A DNA stretch of 55,299 nt from NCBI GenBank assembly GCA_012031965.1, contig JAAUSC010000020.1, positions 1-55,299 on the forward strand. The letters run 5' to 3'. The stretch is from Scytonema sp. RU_4_4. GTDB taxonomy: Bacteria > Cyanobacteriota > Cyanobacteriia > Cyanobacteriales > Nostocaceae. Of this stretch, positions 9,138 through 17,466 are shown one piece after another. The notes below the pieces were generated by a model, which had not been told where the DNA came from, did not search any database, and worked only from the letters and a program-made list of their open reading frames with translations. How positions within the stretch are numbered: position 1 is the stretch's first letter; each line of letters opens with the position of its first letter. Made by a program: the position numbers and the translations under genes.

Positions 9138-9715
9138 TGCTTCTGGGCATGACTCTGATGATGACATTGGGCGATCGTGCGGTTCAAGCTCAATCTTCGC
9201 AAGCTATCGAGACTCCTACCGAGACAATGCCCAATTCTGATCAACCCTCGCCGTCGCCAAGTGTGACACCAGCCAATGAAACACCTGCTAAAGAAACCAA
9301 ACCTCGCCGATCACGACGCTTTATTGGCGTTGGGGGCAGCATTGGAATGAGTGGTGAAGACACAGGGTTGAGCGAAGGTGGATTTGCAATGATGACAAGA
9401 ACTGACCTGAGTGATAGGTTGTCGATTCGAGGTACTACAGTGTTTGGCAATACTCGAACCGACAATGCAATCGCACTAACCGTCAATTTTCCGATTCCAT
9501 CTGGTTCTGGAGAAGCGCGACTGATTCCCTTTGCAGGAGGGGGGGTGTTGATTTCGTCAGAGTCTTTCTTTAATGATGTGATTGTGCGCGGGCTGGTGAC
9601 TGGAGGCATTGATGTGCCGCTATCACGCCGATTTATCATCACTACTGCAGTCAATGTTGGGTTTACAGATACAACTAATATTGGTGTGCGGCTAGGAGTG
9701 ATGTATGGATTTTAG
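9107..9715 (+). CDS. Exported outer-membrane-barrel-like protein of unknown family
   Basis: The 202-residue product has a signal peptide (about residues 1-29, ending near VQAQ), a Pro/Thr/Glu-rich linker (about 30-65) and a basic PRRSRR stretch. A glycine-rich beta-strand domain follows and ends in GVRLGVMYGF, with a C-terminal aromatic residue as in outer-membrane barrels. I do not recognise the family. It sits between the devC-like and devA-like genes, so it may be an accessory outer-membrane component of that exporter, which is inference from position. Its start overlaps the frameshifted devC tail but would lie 55 bases after the restored devC stop. Confidence 0.7.
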   Translation: MSYFSDRSFLMLLGMTLMMTLGDRAVQAQSSQAIETPTETMPNSDQPSPSPSVTPANETPAKETKPRRSRRFIGVGGSIGMSGEDTGLSEGGFAMMTRTDLSDRLSIRGTTVFGNTRTDNAIALTVNFPIPSGSGEARLIPFAGGGVLISSESFFNDVIVRGLVTGGIDVPLSRRFIITTAVNVGFTDTTNIGVRLGVMYGF

Positions 9716-9803
9716 GAAACAATTCGATTGTATTAGAGGGTGTTTATAAATCTTTGCGTCTTTGCGCCTATGCGTGAGGTAAAAATCATCCTAGCTTTTT
9801 TTA

Positions 9804-9846
9804 ACGCAAAGGTACACAGAGGTTAGCGCAAAGGTACGCAGAGGTT
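9804..9846. repeat. Short tandem repeat of the GCAAAGGTACGCAGAGG type
   Basis: ACGCAAAGGTACACAGAGGTT is followed immediately by AGCGCAAAGGTACGCAGAGG. A related inverted piece (CTTTGCGTCTTTGCGCC) lies near 9753. Similar cgcagaggcgcagagg motifs occur near 25310. This is an interspersed repeat family in the devC-devA spacer. Confidence 0.6.
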
Positions 9847-9922
9847 TTCTGAAGATAATTCGCTATTTCCCAAAATAGTTAGGCGCATCTTCATAAAAGG
9901 TCTATTGTTGAAGGCATGTGCA

Positions 9923-10630
9923 ATGAACTCATCAATTCCAGTGCTTTGTATTCAAAATTTGAATCATTATTTTGGTCAGGGTGAACAACAAAAGCAAGTT
10001 CTAGACGATATCAATTTAGACATTAATGCCGGTGAAATTGTGATTATGACTGGACCTTCTGGTTCGGGTAAAACCACGCTGCTGACGCTGATTGGGGGGT
10101 TGCGATCGGTGCAGTTTGGCAGTCTGCGATTTCTCGATCAAGAACTTTGCGGCGCAACCCCAGAACAGTTGGTGCAAGCCCGGAGGCAAGTGGGCTATAT
10201 TTTCCAGGCACACAATTTGCATGAAAGCCTCAGTGCCCAACAAAATGTTCGCATGAGCTTAGAAGTCCATCCCCAATTTTCGTCTATGGAAATGAACGCG
10301 ATGGCGGCAAAGATGTTGCAAGAGGTTGGCTTAGGCGATCACCTTCATCACTATCCAGAAAATCTTTCTGGCGGTCAAAAGCAACGAGTGGCGATTGCCC
10401 GAGCACTGGTGAGCCGCCCCAAACTGCTTTTGGCAGACGAACCGACTGCTGCTCTCGATAGCAAAACTGGACGAGATGTGGTGAATTTGATGCAATACTT
10501 GGCGCAAGAACAGGGCTGCACTATTCTCTTAGTCACCCACGACAACCGGATTTTGGATATTGCTGATCGCATTGTTCACATGGAAGATGGAAGACTAATT
10601 CGCAGGGCTTTGACTACGCCTAAATCCTGA
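9923..10630 (+). CDS. DevA-like ABC exporter ATPase
   Basis: I prefer ATG 9923 over the TTG codons upstream because the family begins just before IQNLNHYFG. The 235-residue protein has Walker A GPSGSGKTT, the Q-loop region FQAHNLHESLSA, the ABC signature LSGGQKQRVAIARAL, Walker B LLLADEPTAALD and the H-loop TILLVTHDNRI. It is the MacB/DevA-type ATPase that would power the DevB/DevC pair upstream. The 207-base gap and an interposed gene separate it from devC, which is unusual for this operon type. Confidence 0.93.
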   Translation: MNSSIPVLCIQNLNHYFGQGEQQKQVLDDINLDINAGEIVIMTGPSGSGKTTLLTLIGGLRSVQFGSLRFLDQELCGATPEQLVQARRQVGYIFQAHNLHESLSAQQNVRMSLEVHPQFSSMEMNAMAAKMLQEVGLGDHLHHYPENLSGGQKQRVAIARALVSRPKLLLADEPTAALDSKTGRDVVNLMQYLAQEQGCTILLVTHDNRILDIADRIVHMEDGRLIRRALTTPKS

Positions 10631-10708
10631 TTTTCTTTCGCTTAGAGTGCTTAGATTCGTTGACATCAGGCAAGAATTGTTAAACGCTTATCCCCTATGA
10701 GTCAAGAA

Positions 10709-10755
10709 TCCCACGGCTATGAAAACTTCGCTTCGCTTGTTTTCATAGCGTGGGA
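10709..10755. repeat. Hairpin-forming interspersed repeat upstream of trmJ
   Basis: TCCCACGGCTATGAAAAC (10709-10726) pairs with GTTTTCATAGCGTGGGA (10739-10755) with a single bulge, around a loop containing repeated TTCGC. It lies in the 5' leader of trmJ. An upstream ATG at 10697 would translate through it, which is one reason to prefer the later start. Confidence 0.7.
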
Positions 10756-10818
10756 GTGTCAATACTTGGACAGTTACAATAATGACGGAGAGATTTTTCG
10801 GCAAAATGCGAGGCAACA

Positions 10819-11629
10819 AATGGGCTTGGACCGAGTCAGAATTGTATTGGTAGAGCCAGCAGGTCCAATGAATGTCGGATCGATAGCACGAGTGATGAAA
10901 AATTTTGGGTTGAGTCACCTAGTGTTGGTCAATCCCCAATGTCAAGCGCTCTCAACAGAAGCGCTTCAAATGGCAGTTCATGCCAAGGATATTTTATACT
11001 CAGCCGTATCAGTGATGACACTGCCAGAAGCATTGCAAGGATGTACGCGGGCGATCGCCACAACAGCTCGTATTCGTCACTGGGATTCCCCCCTAGAAAA
11101 CCCCAGTACGACACTACCTTGGTTACTGGAAGAACCACAACACCCAGCCGCGCTCATTTTTGGTAGGGAAGATCGGGGACTGAGTAATGAAGAATTAAAT
11201 TATGCTCAGCGGTTTATTCGCATTCCTAGCAGTTCCAGCTATCCATCGTTGAATTTGGCGACTGCTGTGGCAATCTGTTGTTATGAACTAGCACAAAGTG
11301 ACGCAGAGAACGAAGAAGGTACGACAAGGGGAGGACACTTCCGTACGAAGGGAACCTTCGTTGTCAATGATCGAGAGGTCGCTTCCGGTAGCACATCTGT
11401 TCACGAGTTAGCACCTTTGAATATTTTGGAAGAATACTACCAACAGTTAGAATCACTACTGCTCAAGATTGGATATCTTTACCCCCATACAGCAGCTAGC
11501 CGTATGGAAACATTTCGACAAATGTATAATCGCGCCCAATTACAAACTAGGGAAGTTGCTATGTTGCGAGGTATTTTACGGCAGGTAGAATGGGCGCTTG
11601 AGAACCGGAACAATCATGAAGGCTTGTAA
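10819..11629 (+). CDS. trmJ: tRNA (cytidine/uridine-2'-O-)-methyltransferase, TrmJ family
   Basis: The SPOUT-class methyltransferase fold is clear from VRIVLVEPAGPMNVGSIARV at the start, ALIFGREDRGLSNEE (SAM-binding knot) and IPSSSSYPSLNLATAVAICC. TrmJ methylates the 2'-hydroxyl of nucleotide 32 in some tRNAs. I start at ATG 10819 (MGLDRVRIVL); the longer frame from 10697 reads through a palindromic repeat. A segment of about 30 residues near 11310-11400 (EEGTTRGGHFRTKGTF and onward) looks like an in-frame insertion of a short repeat between the catalytic domain and the C-terminal helices. It shares ACACTTCCGT with the hairpin near 17290. Confidence 0.88.
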
Positions 11630-11891
11630 CTCATCGGTTACTATGTAGTGACTCATCCTCGCAAAACCTGTCATAATAACTTAAACTCAACTCAAAAATA
11701 CTACTTATTATAAGCAAAAACTCATTTCAATAATTAGGTGCCTTAGAAGTCAATTTAAACATTCGTTACGGAGTCCGCACACAAAAGACATTTCAACTTC
11801 CATCAGGAATTGCTAAAAAATGGCTTTAGCCTGTCAAGTAAAATTACTATTAATTACATTCTAGATTATACATTTATAGCCACTGTATCTT

Positions 11892-13475
11892 ATGGCAACC
11901 AGAACCGTTATACAAACAGTTTCACGGCGTCAAAGTAACAGCCGCCGTCCGATTAAGAGCAAAGTTCAAAAGCAGGGGCAAAATAAAAAAGTCGAAGTGA
12001 CAAAGCAGCAGCAAGCCCCCCACAGCCGAACAATGCCCACACGCATACAATCCATTCCTCCCTTAACCCCTGTCACTTCGCCCACAAAGCGATCAGGGGT
12101 AGCAGTTACTGCAGTTAAATCAATTGCTACTACTAAAGGAAATATTCCACCATACAATCCAAAAAAAGTACAGTCAAAGAATGTGCGCATGCGGAAGCAG
12201 CCGTTGCCAAGAAAAACCAGTTCATCCCGAAAAACGCAGTTAAAGCCGATGGCAAAAACACTTTTGTATGCCGTACGGTTGTTAATTGTAGGAGTTGGTC
12301 TCGGTGCAATTGTAGGTACGGCATTATCTGTGTTAGATCCTGCGACTCGCATCAGCACATCAGGTGGAACATCATCAGATACAACTATCGGGCAAGCACA
12401 GCCACAGTTTACCCAAAATCCCTCAGAAGCTGCTTCCGGGTTATTCCTAACTCAAGAAATTTCTTCTTTAAAAACTGTTGTGCAAAATTTGGCAGCAGCA
12501 AACCCCACTCTGACACCAGGAGTTTTCTTGGTAGATTTAGATAATGGCAGTTATGTGGATGTGAATGGCTCCTCTAGTTTTTCTGCTGCTAGCACAATTA
12601 AGATTCCTATTTTAGTTGCCTTTTTCCAAGATGTAGATGCTGGCAAAATTCGCCTGGATGAAACACTCACCATGACCAAGGAAATGGTTGTGAGTGGTTC
12701 TGGGGATATGCAGTATAAACCAGCGGGAACTCAGTTCACAGTCATAGAAGTGGCGACTAAGATGATGACAATCAGCGACAATACAGCAACAAATATGCTG
12801 ATAACTCGCTTGGGTGGTATTGAGGCGGTGAATCAGCGTTTCCGCAGTTGGGGTTTAACAACAACTGCAATTCGCAATCCACTCCCTGATTTGGAAGGGA
12901 CAAATACGACCAGTCCCAAGGAGTTGACGAATTTGATGGCGATGCTGAGCAAGGGCAATTTGGTGAGTCTGTCATCACGCGATCGCATACTGGATATTAT
13001 GCGCCGCACTGTGAGAAATCACCTTCTACCAACTGGTTTAGGAGCAGGCGCAACCATTGCCCATAAAACGGGTGATATTGGGACAACGCTTGCAGATGCA
13101 GGTTTGGTTGATATGCCTACTGGTAAGCGTTACATAGTTGCTGTTATGATACAACGTCCTAATAACGACCCTCGCGCCGAAAAACTCATTAGCTCAATTT
13201 CTCGTGCTGCGTATCAGCTGTTTAGCCCAACAGCTCCCATATCTCCTAGCACAGGAAGCACAGTACCTACAAGTGGTTATCAATCCCCAATCATGAGTTC
13301 GCCTGTACCGAATAACATGGGTAGCAGCACCACAATGCCTACCACTGGTTATCAATCCCCAGCGTTCAACCCGCTTCCACCCAACAGCATGGGAAACACT
13401 ATACCCCCCAACGGTTATCAACCTCCGGTTCAGGCTCCAGCGAATCCTCAGTATTATTATCCTTACCAGCGATAA
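11892..13475 (+). CDS. Membrane-anchored class A beta-lactamase-fold serine hydrolase
   Basis: The 527-residue protein has a long basic N-terminus (1-120), one membrane helix (about 123-147) and a penicillin-binding/beta-lactamase domain (about 185-440). The Ser234-Thr-Ile-Lys237 active-site tetrad, Ser295-Asp-Asn297 and Lys392-Thr-Gly394 are all present. Glu335 in LEGTN matches the omega-loop glutamate. The C-terminal 80 residues are a Pro/Ser/Gly-rich region with repeated GYQSP / GYQPP motifs. The domain faces the periplasm, where it may hydrolyse beta-lactams or act on peptidoglycan; which of these cannot be told from sequence. Confidence 0.88.
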   Translation: MATRTVIQTVSRRQSNSRRPIKSKVQKQGQNKKVEVTKQQQAPHSRTMPTRIQSIPPLTPVTSPTKRSGVAVTAVKSIATTKGNIPPYNPKKVQSKNVRMRKQPLPRKTSSSRKTQLKPMAKTLLYAVRLLIVGVGLGAIVGTALSVLDPATRISTSGGTSSDTTIGQAQPQFTQNPSEAASGLFLTQEISSLKTVVQNLAAANPTLTPGVFLVDLDNGSYVDVNGSSSFSAASTIKIPILVAFFQDVDAGKIRLDETLTMTKEMVVSGSGDMQYKPAGTQFTVIEVATKMMTISDNTATNMLITRLGGIEAVNQRFRSWGLTTTAIRNPLPDLEGTNTTSPKELTNLMAMLSKGNLVSLSSRDRILDIMRRTVRNHLLPTGLGAGATIAHKTGDIGTTLADAGLVDMPTGKRYIVAVMIQRPNNDPRAEKLISSISRAAYQLFSPTAPISPSTGSTVPTSGYQSPIMSSPVPNNMGSSTTMPTTGYQSPAFNPLPPNSMGNTIPPNGYQPPVQAPANPQYYYPYQR

Positions 13476-13488
13476 ATTTTCCTTTTTC

Positions 13489-13857
13489 ATGACATCTACG
13501 ACACCCTCAATCCAATTTTTTTCTGGCATTTGTGAAGAACTCAGCAATGTTAGCTTGCGGCGTAATCCGAGTTCTGGCAAGCGTATTGTCTTGATGACAT
13601 TCAATCAATTGAAAGCTTTAGAAAAATTCAACAGTTTTACTAAACAATCTTTAAATTCCATGCTTTTAACAGACGAAGAGGGTGAAATTCGTGTGACTCC
13701 TTCTTCCACACAATTCATTTTTGGGGGTGCAGAAGGTGATGAATTGCAGCGCGTGGAGTGTAAATTTGATATAGAGCAAGATGACCACTGGGAAAGATTC
13801 ATGAGATTTATGAATCGTTACGCCCAAGCGAATGGTATGGCGTATGGAGAATCGTAA
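13489..13857 (+). CDS. psb28: Photosystem II assembly factor Psb28
   Basis: The 122-residue product matches Psb28 in PSIQFFSGICEELSNVSLRR near the N-terminus, LLTDEEGEIRVTPS in the middle and WERFMRFMNRYAQANGM at the C-terminus. Psb28 binds the cytoplasmic face of PSII assembly intermediates near cytochrome b559. The sequence seems closer to the Psb28-2 paralogue than to Psb28-1, from memory. It starts 13 bases after the preceding hydrolase gene and could be co-transcribed with it. Confidence 0.9.
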   Translation: MTSTTPSIQFFSGICEELSNVSLRRNPSSGKRIVLMTFNQLKALEKFNSFTKQSLNSMLLTDEEGEIRVTPSSTQFIFGGAEGDELQRVECKFDIEQDDHWERFMRFMNRYAQANGMAYGES

Positions 13858-13995
13858 TAGTTATGAGTGTGAGAAATGACGATTGATTGTTAAGTGTTGA
13901 TTGTTGACAGTTCTTAATTATGCGGAAAGTTCAAAAGAGCGATCGCCTTTTTCGACTTATCAACAAAAGCAATAAACTAGGTGGTGACAATCATA

Positions 13996-15009
13996 ATGTA
14001 TGATAACTCTGCTTTTTCGCAAAAACGCCCTGTACGAGTGGGTTTTGTTGGGACTGGGTATGCAGCTGTAGCTAGAGCTCAAGCATTGCTGCATGATAAG
14101 CGCTCACATCTCGTCGCTGTTGTTGGTCACACACCCGAGAAGACAGAAGCCTTTGCTAAAAACTACCAGATGATGGTCGTAGATTCTTGGCAACAACTGG
14201 TGGAGCAAGACAATGTAGACTTGATTGTGATTTGTACTGTGACTCGCGATCATGGTACCATTGCGCGTAAAGCACTTGCAAGTGGCAAACACGTTGTTGT
14301 AGAATATCCTCTTTCTTTAGACGTAGCAGAAGCGCAAGAACTCATTGTCCTAGCAAAAACACAAAAAAAATTCCTCCATGTTGAACATATTGAACTTTTG
14401 GGTGGATTACATCAAGCCTTGAAGCAACATCTACCAAAAGTTGGTCAAGTCTTTTTTGTGCGCTACAACACCATCAAGCCTGAACATCCCGCACCTCGTA
14501 AATGGACATACAATCACGAGCTTTTCGGCTTTCCTTTGATGAGCGGACTTTCCCGATTGCACCGTCTTGTAGATTTGTTTGGTACAGTTTTGTCGGTTAA
14601 CTGTCATAACCGATTTTGGGAAACACAGACAGAGTACTACCAAAGCTGTTTCTGCGATACTCATCTATCCTTTAATAGTGGACTGTTAGCCCATGTTGTC
14701 TATGGTAAAGGGGAAACTTTGTGGTACCCAGAACGCAGGTTTGAAGTTCATGGTGAAAATGGCGGATTAATTTTTGAAAGTCACACGGGAGTTTTAGTAC
14801 AGCCAGGAGAAACAAAGCCAATAGAAGTTGAGGCTCGTCAGGGTTTGTTTGCCAAAGATACAACAATGGTGTTAGATCATCTCATTGATGGGACTCCCTT
14901 ATACGTCACCCCAGAAGAAAGCTTGTACACCCTCAAGGTTGCAGATGCAGCAAGGCGTTCTGCCCAAATGGGGTTGACTATGATAGTTGAGGATGAAACC
15001 CAACCATAA
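13996..15009 (+). CDS. bvdR: Biliverdin reductase (Gfo/Idh/MocA fold)
   Basis: The protein has an N-terminal NAD(P)-binding fold with VRVGFVGTGYAAVARAQ and a C-terminal Gfo/Idh/MocA sheet domain. The cyanobacterial BvdR hallmarks LHVEHIELLGGLHQALKQ, HPAPRKWTYNHELFGFPL and SGLSRLHRLVDLFGTV are present. BvdR reduces biliverdin IX-alpha to bilirubin with NADPH and affects phycobilisome pigment metabolism. I start at ATG 13996 because AGGTGG at 13979-13984 precedes it by about 11 bases; GTG 13981 overlaps that site. The product is 337 residues, close to known BvdR. Confidence 0.9.
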   Translation: MYDNSAFSQKRPVRVGFVGTGYAAVARAQALLHDKRSHLVAVVGHTPEKTEAFAKNYQMMVVDSWQQLVEQDNVDLIVICTVTRDHGTIARKALASGKHVVVEYPLSLDVAEAQELIVLAKTQKKFLHVEHIELLGGLHQALKQHLPKVGQVFFVRYNTIKPEHPAPRKWTYNHELFGFPLMSGLSRLHRLVDLFGTVLSVNCHNRFWETQTEYYQSCFCDTHLSFNSGLLAHVVYGKGETLWYPERRFEVHGENGGLIFESHTGVLVQPGETKPIEVEARQGLFAKDTTMVLDHLIDGTPLYVTPEESLYTLKVADAARRSAQMGLTMIVEDETQP

Positions 15010-15112
15010 AAAGGATTTATTGAGTTTCCCGTCGCTCAATCCAACATACAGTTATCGGCATAAACACGGCAAACTATATTTATGGCAGATTCTTTAGACA
15101 AAATTTCGTAAA

Positions 15113-16306
15113 CTACCCCACCCTACGCTTTCGCTTGAGTGGCAGGTCTTTGTCCCAGTTTTCACCGCCCGTCGGAAACAGATAATCGCAGCCTTCCAAC
15201 AGACAAGCAATCCCCGGAACTTCGGGCTGACTTACGGACAACCCCAAAGCTGCAATGTTCAATGCAGCATTAACATCAGCGTCATACTCAAAACCACAAT
15301 GTCCACATTTGAAGGACTTTCCAGAACGATACGATTTACCCTTGACTGGATGTACGTGGTGACACCGGGAACAGGTTTGACTCGTGTACGCTGGTGGAAC
15401 AAGTACAACTGGTACGCCAGCAATATTACCTTTGTACTCAACGAACATTCGCAACTGGTAAAAAGCCCAGTTATTTGTCCGGCGTCGTTCCGTTTTGCTA
15501 CGTGGTTTTTGATTGAGCGATTCTCTGATGTTTGTCAAGTCCTCAAAAGCAAGTGCAGAGCTAGACTGCTTCGCTTCTTGGACAAGTTGTTTCGATATGT
15601 TGTGATTAAGCCACTTTTGAAAGCGTTGTTCTCTACCAGAGAGCCTTCGCAACAGTTTTCTAGAACTGCGCGTGCGTTTGCGTTGAACATTCGCCCTGAC
15701 CTTACTGTATCGGTCACGAGTAGCTTGGATTTTTCCACCACTCCACGATTTCCCATTGGAAGTGGTTGCGATGTCCCTACGCCCCAGGTCAACCCCAATT
15801 ACTTTGGGAGTCTTGCCTGTTGGGTCGGTAGGGAGGTCAACACAGATGTTGATGTAGTAATCACCCCGTTTGGTCTTGTTGAGTGTCGCCGCAGTTGGGG
15901 TCTGTCCTTTAAGCAGTGCCAGTTGGTAATTGCCAATCAACAGTTTGAACTGCTTACGACTACACATCAAAGTTACGCCAACAGATTGCGGTTCCTCGAA
16001 GTATTCAAACGTCCGAGCATCCAGGTTAATAGATGTCGGTCTAAATTTGTGGACTTGCTTAACTGCTTTAGCATTACCAATCACACGACGAATCGCTTGG
16101 CAAACATGGTTAGCTTTAATCCCTGTTGCCTGTTTAATTGGCTTGTAAACCAAATGGTGCAACTTCGTTGTGTTCCAACACTTCTCACGTTTTGCAACCT
16201 CATATATCTGATTGCAAGCATCAGCAAAGCCCTGCAAAGTGCGGTCTATTTCAGAGCGAAACTCTACAGGGACTTGAAGCTTACATTTTACAGATATTGT
16301 TTGCAT
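15113..16306 (-). CDS. tnpB: TnpB-family RNA-guided nuclease/transposase
   Basis: I start at Met 16306 (MQTISVKCKLQVPVEF), giving 397 residues; upstream in-frame codons lie in the element's left end. The RuvC residues look intact: Asp in IGVDLGRRDIATT, Glu in ALAFEDLTNIRE, and Asp in the final YDADVNAALNIA. A four-cysteine zinc ribbon (CSRCHHVHP and CGHCGFEYD) lies between the second and third. A 40-residue tail follows the last aspartate. No tnpA is adjacent, so the element depends on a transposase in trans. TnpB proteins are guided by RNA from the element's own 3' end. Confidence 0.93.
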   Translation of the reverse strand: MQTISVKCKLQVPVEFRSEIDRTLQGFADACNQIYEVAKREKCWNTTKLHHLVYKPIKQATGIKANHVCQAIRRVIGNAKAVKQVHKFRPTSINLDARTFEYFEEPQSVGVTLMCSRKQFKLLIGNYQLALLKGQTPTAATLNKTKRGDYYINICVDLPTDPTGKTPKVIGVDLGRRDIATTSNGKSWSGGKIQATRDRYSKVRANVQRKRTRSSRKLLRRLSGREQRFQKWLNHNISKQLVQEAKQSSSALAFEDLTNIRESLNQKPRSKTERRRTNNWAFYQLRMFVEYKGNIAGVPVVLVPPAYTSQTCSRCHHVHPVKGKSYRSGKSFKCGHCGFEYDADVNAALNIAALGLSVSQPEVPGIACLLEGCDYLFPTGGENWDKDLPLKRKRRVG

Positions 16307-16351
16307 TTGGATGAAACTAAACTTCATCCACTCTATGATAACACGGAGAGA

Positions 16352-16420
16352 GTTAAAAAGTGTGGCATCGAACCCCACTTTTTAACCCGCTATCCCTCCC
16401 CGCCCTGTAGAGGGACGGGG
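16352..16420 (-). mobile_element. Left-end hairpins of the tnpB element
   Basis: Two strong hairpins lie upstream of tnpB. GTTAAAAAGTG (16352-16362) pairs with CACTTTTTAAC (16376-16386). CCCCGCCCT (16398-16406) pairs with AGGGACGGGG (16411-16420) with one bulge. Such subterminal structures mark IS200/IS605 ends. The element end lies within a few bases of the map ribosome-binding site. Confidence 0.65.
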
Positions 16421-16437
16421 TATCTCGCGGAGGACAG

Positions 16438-17211
16438 ATGAAAACTGAAACGATTGTTATTTTATCTAACAGAGAACTAGATAAGATGCGTAAGGCTGGA
16501 CGCTTAGCAGCCGAGCTCTTATACCATCTTGAACCAATGGTGAAGCCAGGGGTTAGTACTCTTGAGTTGAATGATGAAGCGGAACGATGGACACAGGCGC
16601 ATGGTGCAAAAAGCGCACCTCTTGGCTACAAGGGTTTTCCTAAGTCAATTTGTACGAGTGTTAATGAAGTCATCTGTCACGGTATTCCCAATGCTAAGCA
16701 AATCCTCAAGGAAGGTGACATCATTAATATTGACGTGACGCCGCTTGTTGATGGTTATCATGGTGATACATCTAAGACATTCTTTGTTGGTACGCCTTCC
16801 CCAAAAGCAAAAAAGCTGGTAGAGGTCACACAGGAGTGCTTAAGAAGGGGTATTGCTGAGGTTAAGCCAGGAGCACGTATTGGGGATATTGGTGCAGCTA
16901 TTCAAGAGTACGCCGAAGCACAGGGCTTCTCGGTGGTACGAGACTTCGTAGGACACGGTGTAAGCAATGTTTTCCACACTGCGCCGGAAATACCCCATTA
17001 TGGCACGCGTGGTAAGGGAAAACGTCTGCGACCTGGTATGGTTTTTACCATTGAGCCGATGATTAACGAAGGTACCTGGGAAGTTGAAGTTCTGGATGAT
17101 GGTTGGACTGCTTTGACACGCGATCGCAAGCTTTCCGCTCAATTTGAGCATACTCTCGCTGTGACAGAAGATGGCGTTGAAATCCTCACGTTACGCGAAG
17201 GTAAGACTTAA
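16438..17211 (+). CDS. map: Type I methionine aminopeptidase
   Basis: The 257-residue enzyme removes the N-terminal Met from nascent proteins. Metal ligands are visible as Asp in INIDVTPLVDGYHGDTSKTF, His in VGHGVSNVFHTAPEIPHY, Glu in FTIEPMIN and Glu in AQFEHTLAV. GGAGG at 16429-16433 lies four bases before ATG 16438. The left end of the tnpB element stops just upstream, so the native promoter may have been displaced and map may now rely on sequence at the element edge. Confidence 0.96.
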   Translation: MKTETIVILSNRELDKMRKAGRLAAELLYHLEPMVKPGVSTLELNDEAERWTQAHGAKSAPLGYKGFPKSICTSVNEVICHGIPNAKQILKEGDIINIDVTPLVDGYHGDTSKTFFVGTPSPKAKKLVEVTQECLRRGIAEVKPGARIGDIGAAIQEYAEAQGFSVVRDFVGHGVSNVFHTAPEIPHYGTRGKGKRLRPGMVFTIEPMINEGTWEVEVLDDGWTALTRDRKLSAQFEHTLAVTEDGVEILTLREGKT

Positions 17212-17286
17212 CCATCAAAAGCCTTCCATAGCAGTTTTCAATTGAGTGCAATACATTAAAGAATTAAGAAATCGCACCCTATAATA

Positions 17287-17324
17287 GACACTTCCGTGCG
17301 GGGGTTCCCCCGCACGGAAATGTC
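17287..17324. repeat. Perfect 13-bp hairpin, interspersed repeat
   Basis: TTCCGTGCGGGGG (17292-17304) and CCCCCGCACGGAA (17307-17319) are exact inverted repeats with a two-base loop. They extend by GACA/TGTC after one mismatch. The hairpin lies in the 255-base spacer between map and murT. It has no T-run, so it is more likely a repeat than a terminator. Confidence 0.75.
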
Positions 17325-17466
17325 CGTAGACAAGGAGGACAAGAGGTTTAAAGACCTGTCATCTTCTCAACTGGCTATTTTGGCAAGAATTAGTTAAACT
17401 CACATGATTAAACTTGAGACTCAGCGGCTACAAACTAGCAACACTTACCAAGATTAGGGTACTGAT

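Noticed and set aside
10697-10818. N-terminal extension of TrmJ from ATG 10697
   Set aside because: It would translate a palindromic interspersed repeat, and the family starts at VRIVLVEPAGP; ATG 10819 fits better.
15299-16441. 380-codon open frame on the plus strand
   Set aside because: It lies almost wholly antisense to the tnpB gene, which has all RuvC and zinc-ribbon motifs. Its own translation shows no domain.
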